A stretch of DNA of 8,557 nt, from contig CANBTO010000197.1 of the NCBI GenBank assembly GCA_947372405.1, forward strand, positions 1 through 8,557, written 5' to 3'. Position 1 is the stretch's first letter, and each line of letters begins with the position of its first letter. Positions 7,103 to 8,557 of the stretch are shown piece by piece. Under the pieces are notes generated by a model. It was not told where the DNA came from. It saw only the letters and a program-made list of their open reading frames with translations, and ran no database searches. This stretch comes from Verrucomicrobiaceae bacterium (lineage in GTDB: Bacteria > Verrucomicrobiota > Verrucomicrobiae > Verrucomicrobiales > Akkermansiaceae). The position numbers and the translations under genes are program-made.

Positions 7103-8557
7103 TTATTTCTTTTTCCGCAGGAATGGCGGGAGATCGAGGTCCTCGCCTTCAAAGACGTTGGGGCTTTCTCCTTCGAAACGGCCGCGTGGTGTGGAATCGA
7201 GCGAGAGTTCGCTCTGCGGGGTGGTGGGCTTGATGCCGAGCTTGAGTTTCGGCGTCTCGGCTCCCGAAGCCGGCGCTTCGGTGGCTTCGGGTTCAGGCTC
7301 GGGCCGGGATTTCGGACTGCTCCAGGGTGCGACTTCCGGCGGACGTTTTTTCTGGATGGGGGTGAAACCGGATGACTCCAGACCCGGGATGTTGAAATCG
7401 TCCTCTTCCTCGATGGGCTGCGGATCCGGCTCGGCTTCGACATACGAATCCGGCTCGACGATTTCCTTGGCGATGAACTCGGCAACGACCACCGTCGAAG
7501 TCTTCATCTCCGATACGAAGGGTTCGGGTTCCGCAGGCTTGGCGGGCTCGTTTGGTTCCGGCTCGTTTGAGGCCGCCGGTCTGGCCGCAATCTCCGGTTC
7601 GGCGAAGGGGCGTTCCTCATCGAACAACGAGGGTGTGACGGCGGCGGAACTTGCCAGCGAGCGTCTGAACTTTGAGAGAGTGGAAGCTGCTGGAGGCTCA
7701 GCAGCGGGTTTTTCAGGGGCCGCTGCCGATTGTGGCAGGGGCTTGGCCTGAGGTTTTGGCTTGGGTTCCTCGACAGGAACCGGTTCGGGTTCCGGAGGAG
7801 CGACGAAATCCGGAAGCGGCTCGGGTTCCGGTTTCTTTTTCGCAGCGGGTGGCGTGAAGCCCTGGCTGGGATCAAGCACAGGATTGTCGCTGGAGGCTCG
7901 GCTCAACGACTCGCGCGGGGCCATGGCCAGCGAATCCTCGGGCAGGGCGCTGATGAGCGTAAGCGAGAGTGAATCACCCATCGCCGGATCAACGGCCGCG
8001 CCGAACAGCACGTGGGCTTTTTCCGGCACGAACTTCTGCAGGCGCTGCATCAGCAGCTCGATTTCAAACAGCGTGAGGTCCTCACCGCCGCAGAGGTGGA
8101 CGAGCACGGTCTGGGCGTCCTTGAGCAAGGAACCTTGATCGAGCAGCGGACTGGAAAGGGCGTTGCGCAAGGCTTTGGTCGCACGGTCCTTGCCGCTTGC
8201 CAGGCCGGAACCGAAGAGGCAGCGCGAGCGGTTGGTGCGCAGCGCGCTCATCAGGTCGTCCAGGCCGACGTTGATGAGTCCCGGGCGGATGACGAGGCGG
8301 ATGACGGCCTTGATCGACTCGCAGATCATGTGGTCCGCGGCGGTGAAGGCCTCGTGAATGCCCTGCTTGGCAAGCACGAGCTCACCCATGCGGTTGTTGT
8401 CGAAGGTGACCAGCGCATTTGATAGAACAGCGAGTTCGTTGAGAGCGGTCTCCGCCTGGTCGCGCCGGCGTTTACCTTCGAAGGCGAAGGGCATGGTCGC
8501 GAAGACGACGACGAAGGCGCCTTCCTCGCGGGCAATGCGGGTGACGATGGGCGAAGC
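7103..8557 (-). CDS. ftsZ: Cell division protein FtsZ, 5' end outside window; very long linker
   Basis: Tubulin-like GTPase that forms the cytokinetic ring. The 484 residues present begin in ASPIVTRIAREEGAF, just after the GGGTGTG signature, so about 110 N-terminal residues are missing. Seen in order: PFAFEGKRR (23-31), HEAFTAADH (in helix H7 to the T7 region), PGLINVGLDDL (T7 loop, about 92-102), FGSGLASGKDRA, SSPLLD, VLVHLCGGEDLTL and FGAAVDPAMGDSL. The core ends near residue 204. A Pro/Glu/Ala-rich, surely disordered linker of about 270 residues follows (E. coli: about 50), then the C-terminal peptide LDLPPFLRKKK, matching E. coli LDIPAFLRKQ, which binds FtsA-type anchors. Oddities: the T7 motif NxDxxD reads NVGLDD, so the Asp equivalent to E. 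coli D209 is Gly while D212 is kept, and the usual PND before H7 is DNN. Its stop codon is 6 bp before the mutarotase gene. Identity is secure. Confidence 0.96.
   Translation of the reverse strand, partial: ASPIVTRIAREEGAFVVVFATMPFAFEGKRRRDQAETALNELAVLSNALVTFDNNRMGELVLAKQGIHEAFTAADHMICESIKAVIRLVIRPGLINVGLDDLMSALRTNRSRCLFGSGLASGKDRATKALRNALSSPLLDQGSLLKDAQTVLVHLCGGEDLTLFEIELLMQRLQKFVPEKAHVLFGAAVDPAMGDSLSLTLISALPEDSLAMAPRESLSRASSDNPVLDPSQGFTPPAAKKKPEPEPLPDFVAPPEPEPVPVEEPKPKPQAKPLPQSAAAPEKPAAEPPAASTLSKFRRSLASSAAVTPSLFDEERPFAEPEIAARPAASNEPEPNEPAKPAEPEPFVSEMKTSTVVVAEFIAKEIVEPDSYVEAEPDPQPIEEEDDFNIPGLESSGFTPIQKKRPPEVAPWSSPKSRPEPEPEATEAPASGAETPKLKLGIKPTTPQSELSLDSTPRGRFEGESPNVFEGEDLDLPPFLRKKK
7730..7834 (-). 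repeat. Pro-Glu/Pro-Lys low-complexity tract in the FtsZ linker
   Basis: Within the linker, a 35-residue stretch is made of PEPEP, PEPEPVP and PKPKP runs, with codons repeating GAACCC/CCGGAA blocks. Charge shifts from Glu-rich to Lys-rich along the tract. Such tracts are expected to be extended and disordered. Simple-sequence DNA of this type can expand or shrink by slippage, which may explain part of the linker length. Confidence 0.7.

Noticed and set aside
7011..7751. A 246-codon plus-strand open frame rich in Gly and Ser opposite ftsZ
   Set aside because: It is the antisense of the Pro/Glu-rich linker; its Gly/Ser-rich composition simply mirrors the PEP codons, and it has no start context or domain.

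Overview
The window looks like a stretch of GC-rich (roughly 60% by eye) chromosome from a member of the Verrucomicrobiota, or a close PVC relative. This is an inference from gene content. There is a divergent FtsZ with a very long linker, a Tat-exported Gfo/Idh/MocA oxidoreductase of the type abundant in Planctomycetes and Verrucomicrobia, a giant secreted LamG/DUF11-like surface protein, and no clear Shine-Dalgarno sequences before the visible starts. No RNA genes, insertion sequences, CRISPR arrays or phage genes were seen.

Layout: (1) 1-842, minus strand: N-terminal 280 residues of an exported NAD(P)-dependent oxidoreductase, cut by the left edge. (2) 843-1035: divergent intergenic region with no convincing promoter, ending in a 17-bp perfect palindrome that covers the GTG start of the next gene. 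(3) 1036-6177, plus strand: one 1713-residue secreted protein. It has a signal peptide, a LamG-like lectin domain, two copies of a PA-IL-like beta-sandwich module, about five DUF11-like Ig-fold repeats, and a C-terminal tract of 8-residue repeats (ISNDGGSV type). (4) 6178-6232: a 55-bp convergent gap with a small GC-rich hairpin. (5) 6233-7096, minus: D-hexose-6-phosphate mutarotase (YeaD type). (6) 7103-8557, minus: FtsZ, cut by the right edge just after its GTP-binding signature, only 6 bp upstream of the mutarotase gene.

FtsZ and the mutarotase read as one transcription unit (cell division plus hexose-phosphate metabolism). The giant surface protein is its own unit, convergent with that pair and divergent from the oxidoreductase. 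Nothing in the sequence shows that the giant protein and the oxidoreductase work together.

Most worth a second look are the FtsZ T7 loop, which has Gly in place of the first catalytic Asp, the roughly 270-residue FtsZ linker, the octapeptide repeat tail of the giant protein, and the palindrome over its start codon. I did not find a clearly new multi-gene system here.
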